DNA from: an uncultured Sphingomonadaceae bacterium
GTDB lineage: Bacteria; Pseudomonadota; Alphaproteobacteria; Sphingomonadales; Sphingomonadaceae
Direction: 5' to 3'
NCBI GenBank assembly: GCA_947493215.1
Contig: CANLQE010000002.1
Location: 186,001-250,000 of the forward strand
DNA: 64,000 bases
This document shows positions 24,651 to 33,716 of this stretch, piece by piece. Every line of letters starts with the position of its first letter. The stretch's first letter is position 1. Both the position numbers and the translations under genes were made by a program. The notes under the pieces were generated by a model. The model did no database searches. It saw nothing but the letters and a program-made list of their open reading frames with translations, and was not told the origin of the DNA.

Positions 24651-26270
24651 ATGAAGACGGATGTTCTGATCATCGGAGCCGGTGCGGCCGGCCTGAGCGC
24701 CGCGCTCGCTGCTCATGAGGACGGTTCAAGCGTCACCGTCATTGAGAAACAGCCAAAGCTGGGCGGCACCGCGTCGATATCTGGTGGTATTGTCTGGATA
24801 CCCGGCAATCGGCAGATGAAAGTTCATGGCATCGAAGATAGCCGTGAGGACGCCCTAGCCTATTTCCGCTCGCTCGATCAGGGTGATATAGACGACACGA
24901 GTTTGACGGCCTTTGTTGAAGAAGGCCCCCGCGCACTTGCGTTTCTCGAAGATATGGATGCGGCGCGGCTCAGTATGCTCGAAGGCTATCCCGATTATTA
25001 TCTCGACCGCCCCGGAGCCCGACCCGATGGTGGCCGCGCGCTAGACAATGATTTGTTCGATTTCTCTACGCTAGGAGACTGGGCGGAAAAGGTTTTTGAA
25101 CATGGCCCAGCACCGCGCATGATGCTGCGGGAAACTCCTTTGGGTGGTGGCACCGGACAAGTCGATCCCGCTGAAATGGCACGCCGCGAAAGTGAAGATC
25201 TACGCGGCTGGGGACAGGCTTTGATCGGGCGCATGTTAAAGGCCTGCCTCGACCGGGGCATTGAACCTTTGTTGGATGTCAGCGGCTATCGCTTGATCGT
25301 TGAAGAGGGTCGGGTGACGGGCGTAACTGTGCGCCGTGATGACACCGATTTGACTATCGATGCCTCGCAAGGCGTGATCCTCGCCACTGGCGGTTTTGAA
25401 TGGAATGATCAGCTCAAACAGACTTTTCTGCGCGGCCCCCTCGATGCGCCTGCGTCCCCCCCGGGTAATCAGGGTGACGGCCTGAAAATGGCGATGGCGG
25501 CGGGAGCCAGCCTTGGCAACATGACGAGCGCCTGGTGGGTGCCGACGCTGTCCATGCCCGGCGTAAACTGGGAAGGCGGCGAGCAACGCGCTATGCCAGT
25601 CTTGATCGAACGAACCTTGCCACACACGATCATGGTCAATGGCGCGGGCGAACGCTTTTGCAATGAGGCGAATAACTATTCCGCCCTCGCAGGCGCTTTC
25701 CACCAATTTGATCCGGCGACCTATTCCTATCCCAATTTGCCTGCCTATCTGATTTTCGATTCGCAATATATCTCTCGCTATCCGCTGGCCTCCGTCATGC
25801 CGGGTCAGCCGATACCCGATTGGATCACAAGCGCGAATGACTTGGAAAGCCTTGGCGCGGCGATAGGGATAGACGGGGCGCAGCTTGAAGAAACCGTGAC
25901 GCATTTCAATGCCCATGCCATCAAAGGTCACGATCCTGATTTTGCCCGGGGTGAAAACGCCTATGACCGCTTTTATGGTGATCGTTCGCGCGATGGCGCG
26001 GCTGCCACATTGGGTCCGATTACCAACGGACCTTTCTACGCTGTGGAAATTAAGATGGGCACACTCGGCACCAATGGCGGCGCGAAAACCGATGGATCGG
26101 CGCAGGTGCTCGATCTGGATGGAGAGCCTATTCCCGGCCTGTTCGCGGCTGGCAATGTTATTAGCTGTCCGACCGGCGGTGTTTATGCAGGCGCCGGCGG
26201 AACGCTCGGCCCCGCATTGACCTTTGGATATATCGCCGGACGCGCAGCAGCACGCCGGATCAACAGTTAA
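24651..26270 (+). CDS. FAD-dependent oxidoreductase, 3-ketosteroid dehydrogenase/fumarate reductase-like
   Basis: A 539-residue flavoprotein. The N-terminal dinucleotide fold is DVLIIGAGAAGLSAALAAHE, the acidic ribose contact follows in VIEKQPKLGGTAS, and the C-terminal FAD loop is GLFAAGNVISCPTGGVYAGAGGTLGPALTFGYIAG. Length and the GGIVWIPGN and TLGTNGGAKTD blocks fit the ketosteroid 1-dehydrogenase/fumarate reductase branch, which introduces or removes C=C bonds beside a carbonyl. It follows the CoA transferase by 97 bases with a sequestered ribosome site, so it may be controlled separately. Confidence 0.88.
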   Translation: MKTDVLIIGAGAAGLSAALAAHEDGSSVTVIEKQPKLGGTASISGGIVWIPGNRQMKVHGIEDSREDALAYFRSLDQGDIDDTSLTAFVEEGPRALAFLEDMDAARLSMLEGYPDYYLDRPGARPDGGRALDNDLFDFSTLGDWAEKVFEHGPAPRMMLRETPLGGGTGQVDPAEMARRESEDLRGWGQALIGRMLKACLDRGIEPLLDVSGYRLIVEEGRVTGVTVRRDDTDLTIDASQGVILATGGFEWNDQLKQTFLRGPLDAPASPPGNQGDGLKMAMAAGASLGNMTSAWWVPTLSMPGVNWEGGEQRAMPVLIERTLPHTIMVNGAGERFCNEANNYSALAGAFHQFDPATYSYPNLPAYLIFDSQYISRYPLASVMPGQPIPDWITSANDLESLGAAIGIDGAQLEETVTHFNAHAIKGHDPDFARGENAYDRFYGDRSRDGAAATLGPITNGPFYAVEIKMGTLGTNGGAKTDGSAQVLDLDGEPIPGLFAAGNVISCPTGGVYAGAGGTLGPALTFGYIAGRAAARRINS

Positions 26271-26314
26271 AGACACTTAACGACATTTAAGAAGAGGATA
26301 GGATCATCAGAATA

Positions 26315-27259
26315 TTGACCATCGGCGCGACCGGCGACCAAGGCCAACCTTTGCTGGAACGATTGCTGGACGCCGGCTTGCATCCGGTAGCGGCGCTGCG
26401 CAATCCGACGGCTCTTGTCAACACGCCTTTTGCCGATGTCGAAGCCATATCGGCTGATCTCTATGATGAGAAATCTATGGTTGCCGCAGCGCAAGGCATG
26501 GACGCGATCGCGATGCACCTGCCCTTTGTTTTTGATCTGGACAAGGCAACCGAGCTCGGCCGGAATATCGCCGCCGCGGCCAAAGGTAGCAGCGTTCGCA
26601 AGATCGTGTTCAACACCAGCTGTTATGTAGCCGATCAAGACAATGGCAACCCCGCCCATGATGGCCGCCGGGCTATTGAACAGGCGATTATCGACAGCGG
26701 CGTCAGCTATGCAATTTTTGAAACCAAAGTCTTCATGGATAATATGATCCGCAGCTGGAACAAGCCGTCCATCGTGAATAGTTCGATATTTGCCTATCCC
26801 GCCAAACCAGATCTGAAAATATCCTGGATATGCCTCGATGACGTAGCCGCCTTCATGGTAGAAGCCTTGCAGAATGATGATCTGCCCAGCGGACGCTATG
26901 CCGTTGGCGGGCCGCAAGCCTTAGTGGGCGACGAGGTTGCGGCAATTCTCAGCGAAGTGACCGGAAAGACCATCACTTTCAAAAGCCTAACGCCCGATGA
27001 CTTCGCCTCTGCGATGAGCCTGCTTGTCACCGGATCAGCCACTGTCGAACCCAAATCCATTTATAGCGGCATGGCCAGCTTCTACAGCTTTTATAACGAG
27101 CAGCCGGTATCGCCGCTGATTGCCGACCCAGCCGAAATGGCGAAATATTTCAAAACCCGACCAACGCCGCTCGCCGAATGGGCGGCGCGTCAGGATTGGA
27201 CCGATCCCACTGATCCAGCCTTGGCGATCAGAATGGCGGGGATGCAACAGGGGATGTAA
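26315..27259 (+). CDS. NmrA-like NAD(P)-binding protein, start codon uncertain
   Basis: A protein of about 314 residues from the TTG at 26315, or 317 if translation begins at ATC 26306. The Rossmann strand reads IRILTIGATGDQGQPLLERL only if the frame is read from 26306; the TTG cuts the first strand. AAGAAGAGG lies at a good distance from the ATC. Further conserved parts are VRKIVFNTSCYV and the YAIFETKVFMDNM region. NmrA/atypical-SDR members act as NAD(P)-sensors or oxidoreductases. Function in the pathway is not known. Confidence 0.8.
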   Translation: MTIGATGDQGQPLLERLLDAGLHPVAALRNPTALVNTPFADVEAISADLYDEKSMVAAAQGMDAIAMHLPFVFDLDKATELGRNIAAAAKGSSVRKIVFNTSCYVADQDNGNPAHDGRRAIEQAIIDSGVSYAIFETKVFMDNMIRSWNKPSIVNSSIFAYPAKPDLKISWICLDDVAAFMVEALQNDDLPSGRYAVGGPQALVGDEVAAILSEVTGKTITFKSLTPDDFASAMSLLVTGSATVEPKSIYSGMASFYSFYNEQPVSPLIADPAEMAKYFKTRPTPLAEWAARQDWTDPTDPALAIRMAGMQQGM

Positions 27260-27362
27260 TATTGGGACGCTATTGCCCCGGTTCAAAAATCTGTCATGTT
27301 AAGGCGCTAAGGCGGGACTGAGAGATTAGTCGCCATCGCGCCTAACAACAGGATCGCAAATC

Positions 27363-28724
27363 ATGCAGTTGAATCGCCGCAATTTTACGGGGGGACTTAC
27401 CGCTCTCGCCATGTCCGGCTTTGCCCAGCACAGCAGTTTGGCGAGACGCGGGGCGGTTATGTCTCACAAGGGCTACGGTCCGTTGCAAATCGATCCCAAT
27501 GGCTTGCTCGATCTGCCCAACGGCTTTTCCTATCGGGTGATTTCCGAATTTCGCGGAACCATGTCCGATGGAAACCGAGTGCCAGATCGTGCCGACGGCA
27601 TGGGCTGTTTCGCAATGCCGGATGGCAAGATCGCTTTGGTCCGCAATCATGAACTAAAAGCCAATCATTTTGATGATGGCCCCTTTGGTAAAGTGCCATC
27701 GACACTGGCAACCTATGATCACAGCAATGACGGTAAGCCGCTGGTCGGCGGTACCACCACATTGCTGCTGAACGAACAAACGCTAGCAATAGAGCGCGAG
27801 CATCTCAGTCTGGTTGGCACAATACGCAACTGTGCTGGCGGCACGACGCCCTGGGGCAGCTGGCTAAGTTGTGAGGAAGATATGACCCGCGCAGGTGATG
27901 GCGTGAAGCGCGATCATGGTTGGGTTTTTGAAGTCCCGGCTGCCCATGAAGGGCTGGTTGATCCCGTCCCGCTCAAAGCAATGGGTCGGTTCAATCACGA
28001 GGCCGCAGCGGTCGATCCAGCGACGGGTATTGTTTATCTGACAGAGGACAGGAACGACAGTCTGTTCTATCGCTTCATCCCGAATGTCCCGGGCAAGCTG
28101 AACGAAGGCGGCCAGTTGCAAGCCGTGGTATTTGCCAGTGACACGATTGACAATGACAGCCGCAATTGGGGCGAAACAATTTTCCAACCGGGCGCTTGGC
28201 AATTTGTCCGCTGGATTGACGTAACTGACGTCGAGAGCCCCAAGGATGATCTGCGCGAACGCGGTGCCAGTGACGGCGCGGTCAAATTTGCGCGCGGCGA
28301 AGGTATTATTTACGGCGATGGCGAGCTTTATTTCTGCTGCACCAATGGCGGCACAGCAAAAGAAGGCCAGATCATGCGCTATCGCCCCTCGCGTTTTGAA
28401 GGTCAGAAAGAAGAAGCCGACGCGCCCGGGTTGTTGCAACTATTCATGGAATCAACCGACCGACGGCAATATAGTTATGGCGACAATCTCACCATTGCGC
28501 CAAATGGCCATCTGATTGTCTGCGAAGATCAATATAGCGCGACTGTCGATAATCATCTGCGCGGTGTGACGCCTCGCGGAGAGGCTTACGCGCTGGCCCG
28601 GGTCAGAGTGCAAACGGAGCCGGCCGGGGCCTGTTTCTCGCCGGATGGACATACTATGTTCGTCAATCTGTACAGCCCGACAAAAACGCTGGCCGTTTCA
28701 GGCCCTTGGAGCAAAGCTATTTAA
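27363..28724 (+). CDS. PhoX-family protein (Tat-exported)
   Basis: A 453-residue PhoX/DUF839 protein. The start NRRNFTGGLTALAMSGFA is a Tat signal peptide. Conserved PhoX blocks are LVRNHELKANHF, TPWGSWLSCEEDM, GRFNHEAAAVDPATGIVYLTEDR and GDNLTIAPNGHLIVCED, which contain the acidic and Arg/Cys residues that bind calcium and iron in PhoX phosphatases. It should act in the periplasm as a phosphatase or related metallo-beta-propeller enzyme. It is separated from the NmrA gene by about 100 bases, so its link to the catabolic operon is uncertain. Confidence 0.85.
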   Translation: MQLNRRNFTGGLTALAMSGFAQHSSLARRGAVMSHKGYGPLQIDPNGLLDLPNGFSYRVISEFRGTMSDGNRVPDRADGMGCFAMPDGKIALVRNHELKANHFDDGPFGKVPSTLATYDHSNDGKPLVGGTTTLLLNEQTLAIEREHLSLVGTIRNCAGGTTPWGSWLSCEEDMTRAGDGVKRDHGWVFEVPAAHEGLVDPVPLKAMGRFNHEAAAVDPATGIVYLTEDRNDSLFYRFIPNVPGKLNEGGQLQAVVFASDTIDNDSRNWGETIFQPGAWQFVRWIDVTDVESPKDDLRERGASDGAVKFARGEGIIYGDGELYFCCTNGGTAKEGQIMRYRPSRFEGQKEEADAPGLLQLFMESTDRRQYSYGDNLTIAPNGHLIVCEDQYSATVDNHLRGVTPRGEAYALARVRVQTEPAGACFSPDGHTMFVNLYSPTKTLAVSGPWSKAI

Positions 28725-28740
28725 TTTTAGGGGCATTGTG

Positions 28741-28769
28741 GGGCGCAGCGCGTTAATCGCGCCGCGCCC
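28741..28769. terminator. Hairpin between convergent genes
   Basis: GGGCGCAGCGCG and CGCGCCGCGCCC form a 12-bp stem with one mismatch and a 5-base loop (TTAAT). It sits between the PhoX stop and the TonB receptor stop and may end both transcripts, although neither side has a clear T tract. Confidence 0.5.
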
Positions 28770-28780
28770 ATAATTGGTAA

Positions 28781-31306
28781 TTAGAACTTATATCCGACTT
28801 CAACGCCAAAGCGACGACGAGCGCCAGGTGAGATAAACGAACCGCCAAATTCTACCGCCGGAATAACCTCATTGAGATATTTCCGGTTGAACATATTGTC
28901 AGCAAATGCGGTGATTTTCCAGCTTTCGCCTTCAAAACCAACCCGCAGATCAAGCACGCCAAAGGCTTCCCTTTCGGTCGGGGTAAGGTCGGCATCGCCA
29001 ACAGCGGCTGGCAGAGCCAGAGCAGAGCCCGGCAACAAGCCGCTGAACAGGGTCGGACCAATGTCATCTTGCACGGTATGGAAGAACGTCGGACCGGTAA
29101 TCCGGTAGTCGGCTCGCATTACCAGATCGAAACTATCGGCGATCGGCGCCACAATCTGTGTGCCCAGATTAATCGTGTAATCGGACGTCGATGGAGATTT
29201 GTTGCCGACTGTCTCGGGACGAGAGCTATTCGCTTTGATCTCGCTTTCGGTCACGTTGAACGAGCCGAAAATATCCCATCCGTCTACAATCTCCAAATTG
29301 GCGTTAAACTCGGCGCCGTAGATTTCGACTTCATCGATATTCGAAACAATCCGTAGAAGCCCAAAAGCACCGACGAAAAATTCGAAAAATTGCACATCAT
29401 CCGCTTCGGTATAATAGCCCGCAAGATCAAAGGTCATCCGGCCATTCCAAAGACTGCCCTTGATACCCGCTTCAAAGGCGCTGGATGTTTCCTTGTCGAA
29501 AACATCTTCGATGAGAATGTTGGTACCGAGAAATTGATTGAAATTCTGATCAATTACCGCTGCAGACCCTTGGTTGTTGAAACCACCAGATTTGAAGCCG
29601 ATGCCCCAGTTTGCATAGACATTAATGTCATCCGTCAGACCATAGCGTAGCGATATCTTGGGTTGCAGCTGCTTGAATGTCTGCGATTGATCAGTGATCG
29701 GACCAAAGGCCTGACCCGGATTAATCGGTCCGCCGCCAAAAGGGTCGGTCGCATTCGGGACCAAATTGCTAACGCTGCGATCTTCTATATCATAGCGCAG
29801 CGCAACACCGACATTGAACCGGTCACTCGGTTCCCAGTCAACCGAACCGAACGCGGCATAAACATCGGTGTTGAAATTATCAAAATAGAGTTGCGTTGTC
29901 GGGTTGGTGCTATTGGCATCGTTGAACAGCTCGCGGATAACGCCCTGCCCTAGATCCGCGCCAAGACTAACTCCAACATCACGATCAATATTCAGATAAT
30001 AGGCACCAACCTGCCAGTTGAGCGGACCATCATTGTCGGATGCCAGTCGCACTTCGGCGCTGATATCGGTTTGGTTACGGATTTGATATTGCGTTCCGTC
30101 GCAGGTTGTTGGGCTATAAGGGCCAAAGGTGGAGCCGTTCGCCGGGTCGAAGATAAAGGGCGTCGGCACCGTGCCGATAAAGCCTGGAGAATTGACGGGA
30201 AAGCCCGTCAATGCAGCGGTCGTACCAAAACAGCTATTGGATGCCGCAACCGATGCCGGTGTGGCTCCGGGAAAGGTGAAGCGTGCAAAGTCGGCGGACG
30301 TACCATCGGCTGTTAGCTCCTGATCGACATCGCTGTAAAGCACCCATGCGGTCAAGACAGCGGAATCAAATTGATGCTCGATCTTTGCCGATGCTTCAAA
30401 GGTCTGCTGATCATTGGTTGGCCGGATATTGCTGTAAAAATTGAACGGATGGTCGTTCACATCTTCAAAAAAGTCGGGATTCACGCCAGCGAAATTGGGC
30501 AGATGGAAGGAAGCGTTAAAGTTGATCGACGCACCGGAAAGATCGGCATAGCGGGCTTTCACGTCCAGTTCGGTATCATCTCCCAATTGAGTAACAAACC
30601 GGCCGTCAATGGACCAGGTTTCCTGATCATCGACAATCGCAGCGTTATTTTGGAAGGAGTTGCGAAAAAATCCATCGCTGGTTGAATAGCTGCCCGACAA
30701 GACAAGACCTGAGGAGTCGCCCACCGGGACCGATACATAGGCTGACGCTTTATAAGTGTTATCCTCAGCAGCACTGGCTTCAATCCCGCCTTCTAGTTCA
30801 TCACCGGGCTTCAGGGTTTGAATGACAATCGCGCCAGCGGCTGCATTGCGGCCATAAAGCGCGCCTTGAGGGCCCTTTAGCACCTCGATCTGACGCAATG
30901 TGCCTTGCTTCTGGTTGAGCTGCGCGGTGTTGGTTTTCAATATACCATCAACGACAAGCGCAACCGAACTTTCGGCGTCGCGAGTGCCATTAATACCGCG
31001 AATGTTAATCTGCGTGTCGCCTGCTTCCGCGGTCCCGGTAATGATCGTGACACCGGCAGTAAGCTGCACAAATTCATCGGCGCGTTCGATACCGGTTTTG
31101 TCAATCGCGTCCGCGCCAAAGACCGTAACGGACGCCGGAACTTCCGTCAGCAATTCGTCCTGCCGCCGAGCAGTCACGATGATAACGTTGCTATCTTCCC
31201 CCTCGCTGGCGCCTTGATCACCGGCCGATTGAGCAAGAGCGGGATTAAAACTCACCAGCGCAGCGAAACCCGCCGATAGTGAAAGAGTTGTTTTGATGTT
31301 ACGCAT
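28781..31306 (-). CDS. TonB-dependent outer-membrane receptor 2
   Basis: An 841-residue receptor. The signal peptide ends SFNPALAQ near residue 26. The plug starts at NVIIVTARRQDELLTEVPAS and contains VLKGPQGALYGRNAAAGAIV. The barrel ends in RRFGVEVGYKF. It is preceded on the same strand by two SnoaL-like genes and a racemase gene, with a gap of only 58 bases, so it is probably the last gene of the operon controlled by the GntR site at 32979. It is expected to import the substrate of cluster B. It differs clearly from receptor 1. Confidence 0.92.
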   Translation of the reverse strand: MRNIKTTLSLSAGFAALVSFNPALAQSAGDQGASEGEDSNVIIVTARRQDELLTEVPASVTVFGADAIDKTGIERADEFVQLTAGVTIITGTAEAGDTQINIRGINGTRDAESSVALVVDGILKTNTAQLNQKQGTLRQIEVLKGPQGALYGRNAAAGAIVIQTLKPGDELEGGIEASAAEDNTYKASAYVSVPVGDSSGLVLSGSYSTSDGFFRNSFQNNAAIVDDQETWSIDGRFVTQLGDDTELDVKARYADLSGASINFNASFHLPNFAGVNPDFFEDVNDHPFNFYSNIRPTNDQQTFEASAKIEHQFDSAVLTAWVLYSDVDQELTADGTSADFARFTFPGATPASVAASNSCFGTTAALTGFPVNSPGFIGTVPTPFIFDPANGSTFGPYSPTTCDGTQYQIRNQTDISAEVRLASDNDGPLNWQVGAYYLNIDRDVGVSLGADLGQGVIRELFNDANSTNPTTQLYFDNFNTDVYAAFGSVDWEPSDRFNVGVALRYDIEDRSVSNLVPNATDPFGGGPINPGQAFGPITDQSQTFKQLQPKISLRYGLTDDINVYANWGIGFKSGGFNNQGSAAVIDQNFNQFLGTNILIEDVFDKETSSAFEAGIKGSLWNGRMTFDLAGYYTEADDVQFFEFFVGAFGLLRIVSNIDEVEIYGAEFNANLEIVDGWDIFGSFNVTESEIKANSSRPETVGNKSPSTSDYTINLGTQIVAPIADSFDLVMRADYRITGPTFFHTVQDDIGPTLFSGLLPGSALALPAAVGDADLTPTEREAFGVLDLRVGFEGESWKITAFADNMFNRKYLNEVIPAVEFGGSFISPGARRRFGVEVGYKF

Positions 31307-31364
31307 ATTAAATACCTTCCCTGAATGGAATATTCTGCAGGTCTTTTGACCCGTCGTTTTCGCG

Positions 31365-31763
31365 TTAAACGAGGACGTTTTCCCCGCTCATATATACATA
31401 GACTTCCTGAAATTTTCCGTCGCGCATGCGCCAGAAATTCGTGTTGTTCAGCAATGTGACATTGCCGTCCGCATCGATCAGCTCGGCAACAAAGCTGGCC
31501 GTGATCCGGCCATTGGCTTCATCGACCGTACAGTTAAAACCTCGGTGAATGATGGTTTCATAGGCACCGAAAAATTCCTCAAACATACGTTTGATCGCAG
31601 CCTTGCCGCTATGCCGGGTAAAGCTTGTTTGCACGCAAAACAGAGCTTCGTCATGAAAACAATCCAAAGCAGCATCCATATTTTTTGCATCAACATTGCC
31701 AAAATAGGTTTTCGTCGCAAATTCGATCAGTTCTGCGCGAGATAGGCCGGGTTCATATTGCAT
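31365..31763 (-). CDS. SnoaL-like (NTF2-fold) protein 1
   Basis: A 132-residue cone-shaped NTF2-like protein: helix LIEFATKTYFGNVDAKNMDA, then FHDEALFCVQTSFTRHSGKA, and the strand TNFWRMRDGKFQEVYVYMSG. The final YVYMSGENVL repeats in its neighbour at 31763-32194 (FVYMSGDNLL), so they are paralogues. Family members are isomerases, hydratases or dehalogenase-like enzymes acting on cyclic substrates. The start codon overlaps the neighbour stop. Confidence 0.85.
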   Translation of the reverse strand: MQYEPGLSRAELIEFATKTYFGNVDAKNMDAALDCFHDEALFCVQTSFTRHSGKAAIKRMFEEFFGAYETIIHRGFNCTVDEANGRITASFVAELIDADGNVTLLNNTNFWRMRDGKFQEVYVYMSGENVLV

Positions 31764-32194
31764 CAGGCCTCTCCTTCTTTGAGCAGATTATCGCCGCTCA
31801 TATAGACGAATACATGCTGGAACAGGCGGTCCTTACAATAGAAGCGATTGCAATTTTCATAGCGCAATTGCTCACCGCCATTGGGTGTGATCAATACCGT
31901 AAACTGTGAACAGACGGCGTTGGTGCCAGGGTCAGCCACATGCACGAAATTACCATGCCAGATGGACTCAAAATCAGTGAACAGCTTTTCAAACATCGCC
32001 CGGATCGCATCACGACCTTCGTGAATGGTATTGGATGTCGCTTCATGCAGGATCGCGTCTGGCGCAAAGCAATTCAGCACTTGCGTCATATTCTGGTTAT
32101 CGACGCCATCAAAATAGCGTTTCGTCACAATGTCGATATAAAACGGATAGGGCAACGGTGTCTGCCCTGCCATGCCGGGTGTCCAGTCTGCCAT
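31763..32194 (-). CDS. SnoaL-like (NTF2-fold) protein 2
   Basis: A 143-residue NTF2-like protein beginning at the ATG at 32194, whose A belongs to the racemase TAA; another ATG lies 9 bases upstream. It shares YFDGVDNQNMTQVLNCFAPD and GRDAIRAMFEKLFTDFESI with neighbour 1 in layout. The two paralogues may form a heterodimer or act on successive intermediates. Function in cluster B is unknown; ring isomerisation or hydration are family precedents. Confidence 0.85.
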   Translation of the reverse strand: MADWTPGMAGQTPLPYPFYIDIVTKRYFDGVDNQNMTQVLNCFAPDAILHEATSNTIHEGRDAIRAMFEKLFTDFESIWHGNFVHVADPGTNAVCSQFTVLITPNGGEQLRYENCNRFYCKDRLFQHVFVYMSGDNLLKEGEA

Positions 32195-32946
32195 TAATAC
32201 CATCCTTTTCTGATATCATCGTCCTTCGGCACTTCCGGCGAAGGAAACGCAACCTTGCTGTGGGTCAAGCCAAGTTCAAGCAAGGTTTCGAGAAACTTAT
32301 ACGCCACTTGCCCCGGGTTCAGGACCGGGATCGGCATATTATCATCGAGAAATTTTGCCGACTGATGCATGGTCGTGGAGCCAAGCACGATAACGTCCGC
32401 ACCATCTTCTTCCATCGCAGCGGTTGCCTCGGCTTTCAATTTATCGAAGATCACCTCTTCCTTGCCCGCAAGCAATTCCGTGACGTCGGGGCGGGTATCA
32501 ATCGACCGCAGTGAAGCGACTCGATCCCACCAGCCATATTCATTCAGGGTTTTCTCGTAGAGCGGGAACCATTCGGGCCACATAGTCAGCACGGTAAATT
32601 TCTTGCCCAGCATCATAGCGGCCGCAAAAGCCGCTTCACCCGGACCGACGACAGGAATGGAAAGACGAGAACGCAAGGCTCGCATACCGCTATCACTAAC
32701 CGTATCGATCAATACGCCGGCATAACCTTCTTCTTCAGCCTTTATACCAGCTTGAAAAACCGTCCAGTCCATCAACATGGTATCATGATAACTGTCCCCC
32801 AGTGCCGCGCCCCAGGGCACAGCGACAAATTCCGGCGCAAAGCCTTCGCGAACAAAATCTGCTGGCAGCTGTTCCGCGCGGGCGGCAACGCCAGCTTCAT
32901 CCATTGGAATAGGAACAATGACCTTGATACGTTTTGGATTGGGCAT
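32194..32946 (-). CDS. Asp/Glu/hydantoin racemase-family protein
   Basis: A protein of about 250 residues (ATG at 32946; a TTG at 32958 is possible). It has the two-lobed racemase/maleate-isomerase layout with KVIVPIPMDEAG, VLIDTVSDSGMRALRSRL, IPVVGPGEAAFAAAM and VIVLGSTTMHQSAKF. At the two positions where hydantoin racemases carry catalytic Cys it shows Asp/Ser (DTVSDSG) and Ser/Thr (GSTTM), so chemistry may differ. It opens the leftward operon next to the GntR operator. Together with HyuA and HyuB it points to a hydantoin- or lactam-like substrate. Confidence 0.8.
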   Translation of the reverse strand: MPNPKRIKVIVPIPMDEAGVAARAEQLPADFVREGFAPEFVAVPWGAALGDSYHDTMLMDWTVFQAGIKAEEEGYAGVLIDTVSDSGMRALRSRLSIPVVGPGEAAFAAAMMLGKKFTVLTMWPEWFPLYEKTLNEYGWWDRVASLRSIDTRPDVTELLAGKEEVIFDKLKAEATAAMEEDGADVIVLGSTTMHQSAKFLDDNMPIPVLNPGQVAYKFLETLLELGLTHSKVAFPSPEVPKDDDIRKGWY

Positions 32947-32978
32947 AATAGTTGACAAATCTCCCTGCTACACTTCTA

Positions 32979-32988
32979 TTGTATACAA
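32979..32988. promoter_or_regulatory. GntR operator 1 (TTGTATACAA)
   Basis: Perfect 10-bp palindrome between the racemase operon (leftward) and the GntR gene (rightward). The same sequence recurs at 34947-34956 in the other divergent promoter of this cluster. Confidence 0.75.
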
Positions 32989-33052
32989 AATCACCCCGTC
33001 AAGCACAAACTGTGCGCCCTATGAACAAAGCTAGCTCAAACCCTTGAGGAAT

Positions 33053-33715
33053 ATGACCGATCCCATGATGCCCGCCTCCGAAACTGCTTATCAAAAGATC
33101 CGCGCTTTCATCCTGCAAGGGGAAGCCATACCTGGCATGCAATTGACCGAGGAAAAACTGTCCGAGATATCGGGTGTGTCGCGGACTTCCGTGCGTGATG
33201 CGGTCCGGCGGCTGGAAAATGAAATGCTGGTCGTCCGCAGCGCATCCAAAAGACTGTTCGTGGCCGACTGGTCCGATGGCGAGGTAGATGAGATGTTTAC
33301 CTTACGCGGGATGTTGGAAGCCCATGCTGCCGCCCGCGCTGCGCAGAGGATTGACGGCGATGCCCTGAACATATTGCGCGGTATAAACAAAGAGCTGAAA
33401 GACGCGGTGAACCAATCACCGCCCGATATCACATGTTTTCTGGAAGCCAACCGGCGCTTCCACGACCTGATATTAGAATGCGCGCAGTCACCTCGCTTGA
33501 CCAAGTTAATGCCAGCGCTGGTCGAACAACCGGTGGTTCGGCGAACGGCGCATCAATATTCCAAAATCCAACTGAACCAGTCAGCAGTAGACCATGATGA
33601 GTTAATCGCCGCCTTTGCAGCGAAAGATGCCGACTGGGCCAAATCGGTGATGACCAGTCATATCCGGCGGGCATTTCACTCATTCAGTGCTACAGCTGCC
33701 CCGGAAAGTCCCTAG
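33053..33715 (+). CDS. GntR-family (FadR/FCD) transcriptional regulator
   Basis: A 220-residue repressor. The N-terminal winged helix has LTEEKLSEISGVSRTSVRDAVRRLENE. The FCD ligand domain carries the metal-site pattern ANRRFHDLI and later DHDELIAAF and SHIRR. The start at 33053 is close to GAGGA; the next ATGs at 33065 and 33068 are alternatives. TTGTATACAA sites lie at both divergent promoters that flank it, so it most likely represses its own cluster and is released by a pathway acid or CoA ester. Confidence 0.92.
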   Translation: MTDPMMPASETAYQKIRAFILQGEAIPGMQLTEEKLSEISGVSRTSVRDAVRRLENEMLVVRSASKRLFVADWSDGEVDEMFTLRGMLEAHAAARAAQRIDGDALNILRGINKELKDAVNQSPPDITCFLEANRRFHDLILECAQSPRLTKLMPALVEQPVVRRTAHQYSKIQLNQSAVDHDELIAAFAAKDADWAKSVMTSHIRRAFHSFSATAAPESP

Positions 33716-33716
33716 G

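Noticed and set aside
25236-26276. Long 346-codon frame opposite the flavoprotein gene
   Set aside because: It mirrors a clearly conserved FAD enzyme, its composition is rich in rare Arg/His/Ile runs, and it has no ribosome site or motif.
28201-28220. AATTTGTCCG half operator in the PhoX gene
   Set aside because: The other half is absent and the site is coding.
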